Part shown: in pieces, positions 42,636 to 50,421 of the stretch
Numbering within the stretch: the stretch's first letter is position 1
How the letters are laid out: every line of letters starts with the position of its first letter
Assembly: GCA_022614805.1 (NCBI GenBank)
Contig: JAKEHY010000022.1
Coordinates: forward strand, 1 to 64,000
DNA length: 64,000 nt
DNA from: Candidatus Zixiibacteriota bacterium
Lineage (GTDB): Bacteria > Zixibacteria > MSB-5A5 > DSPP01
Reading direction: 5' to 3'
Translations under genes and position numbers: made by a program
The notes under the pieces: model-generated
Seen by the model: only the letters and a program-made list of their open reading frames with translations
What the model was told of the DNA's origin: nothing
Databases searched by the model: none

Positions 42636-42782
42636 ATTGGGTAAAATCTCTTCAAACGCTCTCCTAAATCGCAACGTATGAATAATCGAAAGACAACAAT
42701 TGGGAAAACAGCAAAAAAAGTACTAAGTCCATAGGGAGGTATCATTAAGCCTTTTTGCCAAAAAGTCGCTCAAGAGCGTTCA

Positions 42783-44684
42783 TTGCTTCTGGTTGCGGCT
42801 AATGAAAAGAGAACTGCGAAAAACTTCAGTTGTGGGCTTTGGGGTTTGAAAGGGGGATGTAAAAGGTTACATTTCCTATACCTGCTTTTCTTCCTTTTGG
42901 CAAGCACGGCATTTGGAACAGAGCGGGACGGGATAAAAGTGTTGTCTGAAGGAATCGGTAGTCCCCGGTTTGTCTCCCTTCGCAGTCTGGCAGCGGCCGC
43001 CGATAGCTGCGATACCATAAATTATGCCTGCAATCTCACCTTTTTCCATCCGGTTCCGGACGGCTTTGGGAACATTGAAGAAGGGATGCGTTTTGATAAT
43101 GCCGGGCCAAACCCGGTATCGTTGAAACGGGTGCAGGTTCTGCTTTACAACTGGCCGGGCAGTTCCACGGACACCACCAGCAATTGCGTGATAAACGTTT
43201 ACGCAAATGCCAGCCCGGACAGCATCCCGGGGGCGCTTTTGGGCAGCATTACCATTCCGAATCACGTTCTTATCGGTGCCAACTGGCCCCCTAACGGCGT
43301 CCTTCAGGTGGGGGTCGATTTTTCGCCAAACAATCTTACCTTCGACCCCAACGCCCGCTACCATATCGGCGTGGAGTCAAACGGTCCCGGGGAACTTAAC
43401 GTGCTTTTGGATAACGGAAATCCTTGTGCTTCCAATCGGTGGGTGGAGGAGGATGCCTTCGGCTGGCATGTGGTAAACGGGGCCTTTCCGGGCAATCCCT
43501 ATAACGTGCACATTTACGCGGAAGCCTGTGCGGCCAACCCCAATCAGCCGCCCGTAATTGTCAACTGCCCACCTGTCGATACGGTCAACCTTGGTGAAAC
43601 TGTTACTTATCAATTTCAAGCCCAAGATGACGGCCTTCCCGGCGGGCCGCTAATCTGGCGGAAACTGTATGGGCCGGGTTCATTGGATTCACTTACAGGG
43701 CAGTTTTTTTGGATACCCCAAGTTGAAGATGCGAGATTTGGTGCAGTGGAAGTGGCAGTTAACGATGGGGAGTTGTTTTCCGAGCCCTGTTGGGCTTTTT
43801 TCGACCTTAAAATAGACGACTGCAACCAAAATGGTATAGCCGACTCTATTGACATCGGAACTGGGACAAGCCGGGACTGCGATACGTCTGGGATACCGGA
43901 CGAGTGTGAATTTAGATTTGTCGCGGGGGATGTGGATTCTTCGTCACAGGTTGACCTCGCAGATGTTCAATATCTGGCGGATTACATTTTTAAATCGGGG
44001 CTCTGTCCGGATGGGAGTGGCTACAGTGGCGACGTAAATTGCTCGCGGTCGGTAGGTCTGGCAGACGTAGTTTACCTTGCAAAATACGTCTTCCAGGGCG
44101 GTCCTGAACCCTGTGATGCTTGCCAAATCGCCTACCCGACGTTGGCCGGTCTTTGCCTCGGCTATCAAGATAAATCAACGCTGTATTTAGACCCCATAGA
44201 CACCGGGCCAAGTGGCCAGAATATTGACATTACAGTCGACGACGACTTCTACGTCTTCCAAGGTGCCCACGAATTCACAAATGTTAAAGAGCTGATAGAA
44301 GCAATTTGCAAAAAGAAGGAGAAGCTAAAACGTCAAATCAGAGTTCTGGTAGATACCCATGGGATAAAGGAAGGCGGGACCATATTAGTCGGGACCGCCG
44401 AACCCAAAGATGCGAAAGGTGGGACTGGTGATAATGGCGACTTTGCCGGTGTCACTAAGCTTGATAAAGACAACGCCCAAGCTTTTGCCGACAAGATAAA
44501 GGACAAAGTGGAGACTATAACCTTCGTTGCCTGCAATGCTGCCAAAGGGGAAGACGGAGCGGCACTCCTGGAAGCGATGGGTAGCGCAGAACTCACGGTA
44601 TGGATGTTTGATGGGGTGGTCTGTAGCAGCGCCAAAGGTTTCGCCCCTGAAAAAGATTCAAATATGAAGTGTGATGCGGACTAA
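42783..44684 (+). CDS. secreted multidomain protein: beta domain, dockerin pair, caspase-fold-like C-terminus
   Basis: About 633 residues. Signal-like helix LHFLYLLFFLLASTAFG (about 29-45), a beta-rich domain (about 75-260, choice-of-anchor type), an Ig/cadherin-like part (about 265-350), and DCNQNGIADSIDI. Next come two dockerin-like loops (GDVDSSSQVDLADVQYL, GDVNCSRSVGLADVVYL; about 385-445). The last 170 residues contain a hydrophobic strand ending VDTHG and another ending TFVACNAAKGEDG, the His-Gly and x-Cys pattern of clan CD (caspase/gingipain/DUF4347-like) proteins. Peptidase activity is inference. Start uncertain: TTG 42783 lacks a ribosome binding site; AGGGAGGT (42733-42740) precedes in-frame ATC/ATT (42741/42744). 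An 18-codon frame MNNRKTTIGKTAKKVLSP (42678-42734) ends at that site. Confidence 0.75.
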   Translation: MLLVAANEKRTAKNFSCGLWGLKGGCKRLHFLYLLFFLLASTAFGTERDGIKVLSEGIGSPRFVSLRSLAAAADSCDTINYACNLTFFHPVPDGFGNIEEGMRFDNAGPNPVSLKRVQVLLYNWPGSSTDTTSNCVINVYANASPDSIPGALLGSITIPNHVLIGANWPPNGVLQVGVDFSPNNLTFDPNARYHIGVESNGPGELNVLLDNGNPCASNRWVEEDAFGWHVVNGAFPGNPYNVHIYAEACAANPNQPPVIVNCPPVDTVNLGETVTYQFQAQDDGLPGGPLIWRKLYGPGSLDSLTGQFFWIPQVEDARFGAVEVAVNDGELFSEPCWAFFDLKIDDCNQNGIADSIDIGTGTSRDCDTSGIPDECEFRFVAGDVDSSSQVDLADVQYLADYIFKSGLCPDGSGYSGDVNCSRSVGLADVVYLAKYVFQGGPEPCDACQIAYPTLAGLCLGYQDKSTLYLDPIDTGPSGQNIDITVDDDFYVFQGAHEFTNVKELIEAICKKKEKLKRQIRVLVDTHGIKEGGTILVGTAEPKDAKGGTGDNGDFAGVTKLDKDNAQAFADKIKDKVETITFVACNAAKGEDGAALLEAMGSAELTVWMFDGVVCSSAKGFAPEKDSNMKCDAD

Positions 44685-44764
44685 CAGTGCACTCGACGTA
44701 CCGACGTGGCATGGGGCCACCGACAAATGGCTAATGGTCACGTGTGCCTAAGAAGGTGGGGATA

Positions 44765-45523
44765 ATGAGACTATCCAGAGTAGCTGCGATGATGGCATTG
44801 AGTTTGGGGTTAGTGGAAGTTCCCTGTAAAGCCCAAAGCGCGATTGATACGGTTCGGTTTACGGATGTCTCCTTCTTCGATAGCACGGTAGAGTGGAATA
44901 TCTGCGATGCCTCCTCCGGAGTCGTTTCGGTATCTTTGTATAATGATGAATGGCTTGCAGGGATTGTGGTACCCTTTCAGTTTAGCGACACAATCGTTAA
45001 TATAGATTCTATTTCTTTCGCGGCATCGCGCGTTTCAAGCTCTTTGGGTCCAACTGGCACTCTCCTTCCTGACCTCCGAAGTGGTATCATCGGTTTTGTT
45101 GATATTAATCCGCCCGAGTTCGATAGCCTTGCCCCAGGGGACGGATTGATAGCGAGAATTTACTTTACTCAAAGGTCTGGCGTCGGAAACTTTCCAAGTA
45201 CAATTGGTATCGACACAACGGCCTCACTTAACGCGGCCGCACTGGAGGTCGTTACGCCCGAACCACTAGCGAGTACCGTGGTGTCGAAACCCGCATTCAT
45301 TCATCCGGTAGCCTTCAGGGGCGATATGAACGCCAGCGGCAATTATTCGGCCGCCGACATCGTTGCGGAAATCAACTGCGTCTTCTCTCAAACGGGAAAT
45401 TGCTACTTCTGCTATGCAGACATCAACTGCAGTGGAAACTTGTCCGCGGCGGACATCGTGCTTTTGATTGGCCGGGTCTTTAACGAAGTGTGCGGCCCCA
45501 CCTGGTGCGGCCCCTGCCCGTAG
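44765..45523 (+). CDS. secreted cohesin-like protein with C-terminal dockerin pair
   Basis: 252 residues. Signal peptide (about 1-22), then a single beta-sandwich (about 30-170) with VPFQFSDTIVNIDSISFAASRV and PGDGLIARIYFTQR, the pattern of cohesin domains. Then two dockerin-like loops, GDMNASGNYSAADIVAEINCVF and ADINCSGNLSAADIVLLIGRVF, with four cysteines between and within them. Having both modules in one chain suggests self-association or binding to the neighbouring dockerin proteins. ATG 44765 follows AAGGTGGGG. Two close genes with the same dockerin type lie upstream. Confidence 0.8.
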   Translation: MRLSRVAAMMALSLGLVEVPCKAQSAIDTVRFTDVSFFDSTVEWNICDASSGVVSVSLYNDEWLAGIVVPFQFSDTIVNIDSISFAASRVSSSLGPTGTLLPDLRSGIIGFVDINPPEFDSLAPGDGLIARIYFTQRSGVGNFPSTIGIDTTASLNAAALEVVTPEPLASTVVSKPAFIHPVAFRGDMNASGNYSAADIVAEINCVFSQTGNCYFCYADINCSGNLSAADIVLLIGRVFNEVCGPTWCGPCP

Positions 45524-45581
45524 CTTCGGCCACCTGCATCGCTAAAGACAAAAGGGCAACGAGGAGGCCGGTTTTTTTCAT
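45480..45581 (-). pseudogene. signal-peptide stub of a lost secreted protein
   Basis: On the minus strand ATG 45581 opens a 33-codon frame that begins MKKTGLLVALLSLAMQVAEA, a textbook signal peptide. It then runs only 13 more residues before a stop inside the 3' end of the convergent cohesin-like gene. Its start overlaps the zinc-ribbon stop (ATGA). It looks like the remnant of an exported protein cut off by a rearrangement. Could be chance. Confidence 0.4.
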
Positions 45582-45703
45582 TTCCGTTCTTTTCTGATTT
45601 TCTGAAAGCGGATTTTTCCGCAGGAAGGACATTTCCACTTCCGGTTTTTGTGGAAACTTCGCCGCTCCTCCCGCATCGGCCCTCCGCAGCGCGGGCAGGT
45701 CAT
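45578..45703 (-). CDS. 41-residue zinc-ribbon protein
   Basis: MTCPRCGGPMREERRSFHKN then a WKCPSCGK motif: two CxxC knuckles 22 residues apart, with a very basic C-terminus. The pattern is that of a small zinc ribbon of the kind that binds nucleic acid or acts as an accessory factor. ATG 45703 has no clear Shine-Dalgarno, and a GTAGGGG palindrome lies 12 nt upstream. It is too short for most gene callers but the paired cysteines in frame are hard to explain by chance. Confidence 0.6.
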   Translation of the reverse strand: MTCPRCGGPMREERRSFHKNRKWKCPSCGKIRFQKIRKERK

Positions 45704-45714
45704 TGGATTGCAAT

Positions 45715-45744
45715 TGTAGGGGCGGTTCGTGAACCGCCCTTACA
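45715..45744. repeat. GTAGGGG palindrome
   Basis: 30 bp, arms TGTAGGGGCGGTTC and GAACCGCCCTTACA, one base off perfect. Lies between the zinc-ribbon gene and the end of the DUF6754-led operon. Confidence 0.85.
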
Positions 45745-45761
45745 CAAAAAAAAGAAAAAGC

Positions 45762-46355
45762 TCACTTTATTAGTCCAAGAAAATCCCCAAAGAGAAATTC
45801 CAGCCGTCCAATCAACAAAGAAATGCGGGACATCACCGTGTTGCCAAAGGTGGCGCCGAAGAAAATCATCAAATACCAGGTGCCGATGGTGGCCAGCTTC
45901 CCCCACCAGCCCTTATGCTCACGGGAGAAGAAAAAGTAAACGAGGGTCGTTATGACTCCAACAAGGATGAAAATGTTGGCGGCTGAATTGAGCGGTTTCA
46001 TGGTGGCCGAGAGTTGAACCAGAATGCGGGCTTGCAGAAGGGCCGGAACGGCGACCCCGGCACCCGCGCCGATGATTAATGCCAGAGGAATCCGGGAGGC
46101 GGGGCGGGTTTTTTCGGTCAAACGGCCCAGGATAAGAATTATCAAAATGAATGGAACAACCACCCACCAGTCCCCGGCTTGTAACGGCTCCAAAACCTTC
46201 GGAACGAGCGTTCCCTGGACGGCAATCACGGTAAAATAACCGGCGGAAAGCCCCACCAAAAGATGCTCGGCCAAGCGGAAGAAAGGATTTTCGCGATAGA
46301 GGAAGCTGAAAATGGCCAAAGTGAGAATGGCGGCGGCGAAATTCCCGGCCGTCAT
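45762..46355 (-). CDS. six-helix membrane protein, last gene of DUF6754-led operon
   Basis: About 197 residues with six predicted membrane helices (for example VVVPFILIILILGRL and NIFILVGVITTLVYFFF) and a conserved-looking ENPFFRLAEHLLVG near the N-terminus. No family recognised. ATG 46355 is chosen because it overlaps the preceding stop (ATGA) and follows GGGGGAGAAAG. Integral to the five-gene cluster, so probably part of one membrane complex. Confidence 0.75.
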   Translation of the reverse strand: MTAGNFAAAILTLAIFSFLYRENPFFRLAEHLLVGLSAGYFTVIAVQGTLVPKVLEPLQAGDWWVVVPFILIILILGRLTEKTRPASRIPLALIIGAGAGVAVPALLQARILVQLSATMKPLNSAANIFILVGVITTLVYFFFSREHKGWWGKLATIGTWYLMIFFGATFGNTVMSRISLLIGRLEFLFGDFLGLIK

Positions 46356-47149
46356 TTCTTTCTCCCCCACCAATAAGCCGCGTTTCCCCCCAGAATCAAG
46401 AGTAAAATCACGGCGTGCGCCATCGATTGGGCGTCCATGCTGCGGATGGCCGCTCCCGGTTTGTCCAAGAGCCGTTCGTAGTCGGCCGCCCCCTTTAGAC
46501 CGTTGACCAGCCCCGAGAGCTGGCCGGAGGCGTAAAGGGGCATATAGCTGGCGACCATCACGGCCGTCAGCATGGCGGACACCCGCGCGTGGTAGCGGGT
46601 GTAGGCGTAATCCACCCAGGCATATCCCAGATCCCCGTCCGCCACCGAAACCACCAGGGCGATTTGAGAATAGTTGAAAACCTCTTTTAAGAGCGGAAGC
46701 TCGGAAGTGGTTTTACCGTAATAGTCGCGTGGAAAAACGTTGGTTATGCTTTCTCCCATACCTAAAATGGCTGCCTGAAACTGCGGGCGGAAGCCCAAAA
46801 AAACCCAATCCTGGCCGTATTTTTTTCCGTATTCCTCCGCCACGAGCGACAAAACCTGGTTGCCGATGGCCGTTCCTTCGGCAAAAAGGGACAATCCGAT
46901 GATTTTGACGTCGCGGGAAAAAAGATGGCGCGCCAGGACGGTGGCCAGGGGGCGCACTTCGGCAACGGTGGAGGCTTCGTGGTCAAAGGAAACCATCACC
47001 ACCGAACCGGCCGGGATGGAGTCGATCAAGGCCTTGAACTTTACCGCCTCCGGCGATACCCGGTCGGAAATGTTCAAAGGATGCAAAAGCGGAAAAGTGA
47101 CGGCGGCAAAAACGGCCAAAAAAGCGAACGCGCGGCGCGGCAGTCTCAT
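46352..47149 (-). CDS. membrane-anchored protein related to the DUF6754 protein
   Basis: 265 residues. Helix at 6-22, a mixed alpha/beta region (about 30-180) with VMVSFDHEAS and DWVFLGFRPQFQ, then a helical C-terminus with YASGQLSGL and MDAQSMAHAVILLLILGG. The order of segments and the ASGxLSG...AQ...AVILLLL pattern resemble the first gene of the operon (AAGGSLSG...AQDWLKAAVILLLLVG), suggesting distant homology. Overlaps both neighbours by 4 nt. Function unknown. Confidence 0.75.
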   Translation of the reverse strand: MRLPRRAFAFLAVFAAVTFPLLHPLNISDRVSPEAVKFKALIDSIPAGSVVMVSFDHEASTVAEVRPLATVLARHLFSRDVKIIGLSLFAEGTAIGNQVLSLVAEEYGKKYGQDWVFLGFRPQFQAAILGMGESITNVFPRDYYGKTTSELPLLKEVFNYSQIALVVSVADGDLGYAWVDYAYTRYHARVSAMLTAVMVASYMPLYASGQLSGLVNGLKGAADYERLLDKPGAAIRSMDAQSMAHAVILLLILGGNAAYWWGRKK

Positions 47150-47643
47150 ACCCGGCCGGAGGCCATCCCGCTCTCCTTGGAAGGGAGGTAGGTGTAGTGA
47201 AAATGCACGGCCTTCCAGCCCGTAGGGGTCGAACGGAAAAGCTCGGATGCCTTGCCGGAGCGCTCGAAAGGCTTCTCCCCCATTTTTCCTTTTTCGATGA
47301 AATGATAGGTCGCCAGAACCCAGCCCCCCTCCCAGGCGGTGAACTTTTCCTGCAGGACGGAGCGCTCATCCAGGGTGGCCTCGTCAAAAAAGTTCTCCAA
47401 AAGGGCAATGAAGTTCCGTTTGTTGTCGATGCGGTAGGGGGAATCCAGAAAGGCGGAGAAATCGTCCGCCAGGGCCGCCGAAATGACCTTCAGCTCCTTG
47501 GCCCGGTAAGCGCCGGAGAGGGAAAAAACGAGATTTTTTACGTCTTCCGTCTCCTTTTCATGCTTCGGCCCTTTTTGCTTCAAAAGCAAATAGGCCAGAT
47601 ACCCGGATAAAAGCGCGAATAGAACGACTAAAATCCAGCTCAT
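47146..47643 (-). CDS. membrane-anchored NTF2/SnoaL-like protein
   Basis: 165 residues. One N-terminal helix (about 3-21) anchors a cytoplasmic or periplasmic domain with NTF2-like pattern: repeated alpha then curved sheet, FDEATLDERSVLQEKF, GGWVLATYHFIEKG and WKAVHFHYTY. Such domains bind small ligands or act as scaffolds. ATGA overlaps on both sides tie it to the operon. Confidence 0.72.
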   Translation of the reverse strand: MSWILVVLFALLSGYLAYLLLKQKGPKHEKETEDVKNLVFSLSGAYRAKELKVISAALADDFSAFLDSPYRIDNKRNFIALLENFFDEATLDERSVLQEKFTAWEGGWVLATYHFIEKGKMGEKPFERSGKASELFRSTPTGWKAVHFHYTYLPSKESGMASGRV

Positions 47644-48254
47644 ACTTTCCTCCCGAAAAAGCCCCGTTCAATTCCTAAAATCACCCGCAGCGAGGTCGCC
47701 ACGGAACCCAGCCCGATGCCGATGAGTATCCCCCGGCGGGCCGCCACGCTGGGGATGTCCAAAAGGGCCTGGGACCAGGCCGGAAAATCAAAATAAAGTT
47801 TGGTGCCGATGGGAACCCGCCCCAGCATCACGATGGCCGCCGAGACCAGAAGCAAAAATGCCGGCAGCGAGCGGGCCCGGAAGCCGCGGAAGGCGGCCGA
47901 GGCGACAAAGAAGGCCAGAAGCGAAAAGACGGTGGACTGCATCGGCACCTGCATATTGTTAAAGAGCCAGAAAAAAACCGAGCTCTCTCCCGTCCCCCAA
48001 AAGGCGGCCACGGGCATAGCCACAAGACCGGCAACCGTAACCAGACTGTATCCCCAGCCGGAGCTTAGCGTGCTCACCTTTCTCAAGTGTTGCAAACCCA
48101 GGGCGATGACCCCGACTAAAAGCGAGGAAAGATAAATCACCTGCATCCAGTCCAGCACTTTCCGATACGCCCCCCCCACAACCGGAATGAAAAACTGAAA
48201 GAGCATAAAAACCCCGAAGCTCAAGGTTATCCAGAAAACCAGTCGCCGGGTCAT
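47640..48254 (-). CDS. polytopic membrane protein, second gene of DUF6754-led operon
   Basis: 204 residues, six predicted helices, short loops. A conserved-looking FWLFNNMQVPMQSTVFSLLAFFVASAAFRGFRAR stretch lies in the middle and a Gly-rich last helix (GILIGIGLGSVATSLRVILG). No family recognised. ATGA overlaps with both neighbours. Confidence 0.75.
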   Translation of the reverse strand: MTRRLVFWITLSFGVFMLFQFFIPVVGGAYRKVLDWMQVIYLSSLLVGVIALGLQHLRKVSTLSSGWGYSLVTVAGLVAMPVAAFWGTGESSVFFWLFNNMQVPMQSTVFSLLAFFVASAAFRGFRARSLPAFLLLVSAAIVMLGRVPIGTKLYFDFPAWSQALLDIPSVAARRGILIGIGLGSVATSLRVILGIERGFFGRKV

Positions 48255-49027
48255 AGGCGGGAGGCCAGGTTAAAGGTGGTGAAAGTCGCCAGGATGGCGC
48301 CGACCAGCAAAAGCAGAATCACGGCCGCCTTCAGCCAGTCCTGGGCGACGATGGAACCCAACACCTCCTGGTCGCCGGAAAGGGAACCCCCGGCGGCGAA
48401 GAGCTCCTCCCCTATCAGCGTGTAGTCGCAGGCGACCAGAAAGAAAGCCAGTTGGATGGTGGAATCGGTGGCGGCGATTTGGATGGCCCCCTGGGCAAAG
48501 CCGGTTTCGGCTAAAATGAGCGACTCCCCCTCAAAGGTGCCGAAATACAAAGTAGCCGCCGGCTTCAAGCGCTCCATCAAGCCGGAGGCGTGGGCCGTGT
48601 AGCCAAACTGGCTTTTGGTGACGAAGAAAACGTTTTCCGGTTTGTACGCTTCGGGGTGCCCGGCCTTGCTGGCAGCTTCCGAGACTACTTCCTGCGCCAC
48701 GGTGGCGACCACCGGGTCGTTGTTGGGATAAAAAAGCGGCGTGCCGTACTGGGCGGTCTTGTAGGCCACTTCGCCAAGGACGGACAAAGCCGCCAAAGTC
48801 GCCATCCGGTCGATTTCCCCCGTGCCGGAAGTGAAAAAGACAGGTTTTCCCATTTCGGTCGCCCGGCCGATGGCCTCCTCGATGGCCGAAGCGCCGGGCA
48901 GGGCGCGGATTTTGAAGCTTTTCCCCTTTCGTTTCAAAAGAAAAACCCCAAGGAGAGCAGCCGCAACGCACAGGAACGCAATTAAAACCGGTATTTTTTC
49001 GGCGGGCAACCAGATGAGGGTGTTCAT
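48251..49027 (-). CDS. DUF6754-like membrane protein, first gene of a five-gene operon
   Basis: About 258 residues. Helix at about 9-28, a soluble alpha/beta core (about 40-180) with VFFTSGTGEIDRMATL and ENVFFVTKSQFGYTAH, then a C-terminal membrane part with FFLVACDYTLIGEELFAAGG and the terminal helix AVILLLLVGAIL. I recognise it as DUF6754-like; no function is known. ATG 49027 follows from the predicted helix position; the frame is open to 49129 but that part is not protein-like. It starts a run of five genes with four 4-nt overlaps. Confidence 0.8.
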   Translation of the reverse strand: MNTLIWLPAEKIPVLIAFLCVAAALLGVFLLKRKGKSFKIRALPGASAIEEAIGRATEMGKPVFFTSGTGEIDRMATLAALSVLGEVAYKTAQYGTPLFYPNNDPVVATVAQEVVSEAASKAGHPEAYKPENVFFVTKSQFGYTAHASGLMERLKPAATLYFGTFEGESLILAETGFAQGAIQIAATDSTIQLAFFLVACDYTLIGEELFAAGGSLSGDQEVLGSIVAQDWLKAAVILLLLVGAILATFTTFNLASRL

Positions 49028-49092
49028 CGGTTGGCCGTAAGCTACGCCCGCCAAAACTTTTGTCAAGGAAAAACCTCGCGTCTGCGTTTTTT

Positions 49093-49119
49093 GTAGGGGC
49101 CCAACACCGTTGTGCCCGT
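49093..49119. repeat. imperfect GTAGGGG palindrome
   Basis: GTAGGGGCCCAACACCG.. with partly matching arms (CAACA/TTGTG, GGGC/GCCC). Sits between the divergent DUF6754-led operon and the ABC importer. A CCCTCTCCAC/GTGGAAAGGG inverted repeat follows. Confidence 0.6.
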
Positions 49120-49165
49120 CCCTCTCCACGGTGTGGAAAGGGACCGCCGGGTGAGGCGATTAAAG

Positions 49166-49194
49166 TTGACATTGAAGCAGCGCAAGATTTTATT
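49166..49194 (+). promoter_or_regulatory. promoter of ABC importer operon
   Basis: TTGACA (49166-49171), 17 nt, TTTATT (49189-49194). The predicted start coincides with the ATG at 49202, so the mRNA is likely leaderless. Confidence 0.55.
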
Positions 49195-49201
49195 CTCGCC
49201 G

Positions 49202-50410
49202 ATGCGAAACTTCGCTCTCTTCGCGATACTTCTGATTTCCTCCTGTTCCAAAAGAGAGACCGGCACTCTGACTTGGTGGCAGTTCTGGACCGACCCGCAG
49301 ACCAAGCCGCTCGTAGCCGAGCTCGTCGTCAAATTTGAAAAAGAAAACCCCGGCGCCAAAGTGGAGGTGACCGACCTGACCTGGGCCGATGGGCACGAAA
49401 AAATCACGGTCGCCTTTTCCGCCGGCCAGCCGCCGGACGTTTTAGAGCTCGGGTCGGACTGGATTTACGAATACGCCTCCAACAAGCTTCTTCTCAATCT
49501 AACTTCCAAGACTGACAGCTTGAAAAAGGATTTGGTATTCTGGCAACCCGCGCTGCTGGGGGAAAAAACTTTCGCCGTTCCCTGGATTTTGGGAACCCGG
49601 GTGATGTTTTACAACCTCAACCTGCTAAAAAAGGCCGGGCTGGACGATGTGCCGGCCGCCTGGAACCAGCTGGCGCAACTGAACCAAAAAATGGCAAAAT
49701 TCAAACCGAAAACTTATGGTTTCGGAGCCAACGCTTCCGAGCGCCACCGCTTGTACAAAAAGTTTCTCCCTTTCTTCTGGAGCGCCGGAGCCCGGATTTT
49801 TTCGGCCGATGGCAAAATCTGCCTGCTCAACTCGCCGGAAGGGGTAAAAGCGCTGGAATATTACGCCGACTTGTGCCAGGATGCCTTGCTGGCCACGCAG
49901 GCCAATCTGGACGACGCCTTTCTGCAGGGAAAAGTGGCGGGGGTGATTTCCGGCGATTGGCTGCTGAAAAAGTTGAAAAATGCGCCCCCGAAATTCGATT
50001 ATACGACCGATTTGATGCCTTCATCCGACGGGAAACTGCCGAACCGGACCTCCTTCGCCGGCGGCGAATTTCTGGCCGTTCCCGCCAAGTCAAAGAAAAG
50101 GGAGCTGGCCTGGCGATTCGTGCAGTTTTTGGTGCGGCCGGACAATCAGGTCTATTTTTGTCGGAACGCCGTGATACCGACCCCTTCTTCTGTGGCCGCG
50201 CAGGCGGATACCTTTTTCCTTTCCGACCCCAATTACAGAACCTTTATCGAGCAGCTGCAGCTGGCCCAGAGCCCCCCTCCCCACCCTCACTGGGTGGAAA
50301 TCGAGCAGGCCATTGAAGAAGCGGTGGAGCAGGCGATGTACAAGAAAAAAACGCCCAAAGCAGCGTTGGATGAAGCCGCCAACAAAATAAACGCTCTTTT
50401 ACGAACTTAA
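49202..50410 (+). CDS. ABC sugar transporter substrate-binding lipoprotein
   Basis: About 402 residues. Lipobox ISSC near residue 13-16. The cluster-B type solute-binding fold is seen as LTWWQFWTDPQTKPLVAELV, then VTDLTWADGHEKITVAFSAGQPPDVLELGSDW, and VPWILGTRVMFYN, as in glycerol-phosphate or oligosaccharide binding proteins (UgpB/MalE-like). It should capture a sugar at the outer face of the inner membrane. ATG 49202 lies immediately after a promoter, with no ribosome binding site. Confidence 0.9.
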   Translation: MRNFALFAILLISSCSKRETGTLTWWQFWTDPQTKPLVAELVVKFEKENPGAKVEVTDLTWADGHEKITVAFSAGQPPDVLELGSDWIYEYASNKLLLNLTSKTDSLKKDLVFWQPALLGEKTFAVPWILGTRVMFYNLNLLKKAGLDDVPAAWNQLAQLNQKMAKFKPKTYGFGANASERHRLYKKFLPFFWSAGARIFSADGKICLLNSPEGVKALEYYADLCQDALLATQANLDDAFLQGKVAGVISGDWLLKKLKNAPPKFDYTTDLMPSSDGKLPNRTSFAGGEFLAVPAKSKKRELAWRFVQFLVRPDNQVYFCRNAVIPTPSSVAAQADTFFLSDPNYRTFIEQLQLAQSPPPHPHWVEIEQAIEEAVEQAMYKKKTPKAALDEAANKINALLRT

Positions 50411-50421
50411 GGGAGGCACGT

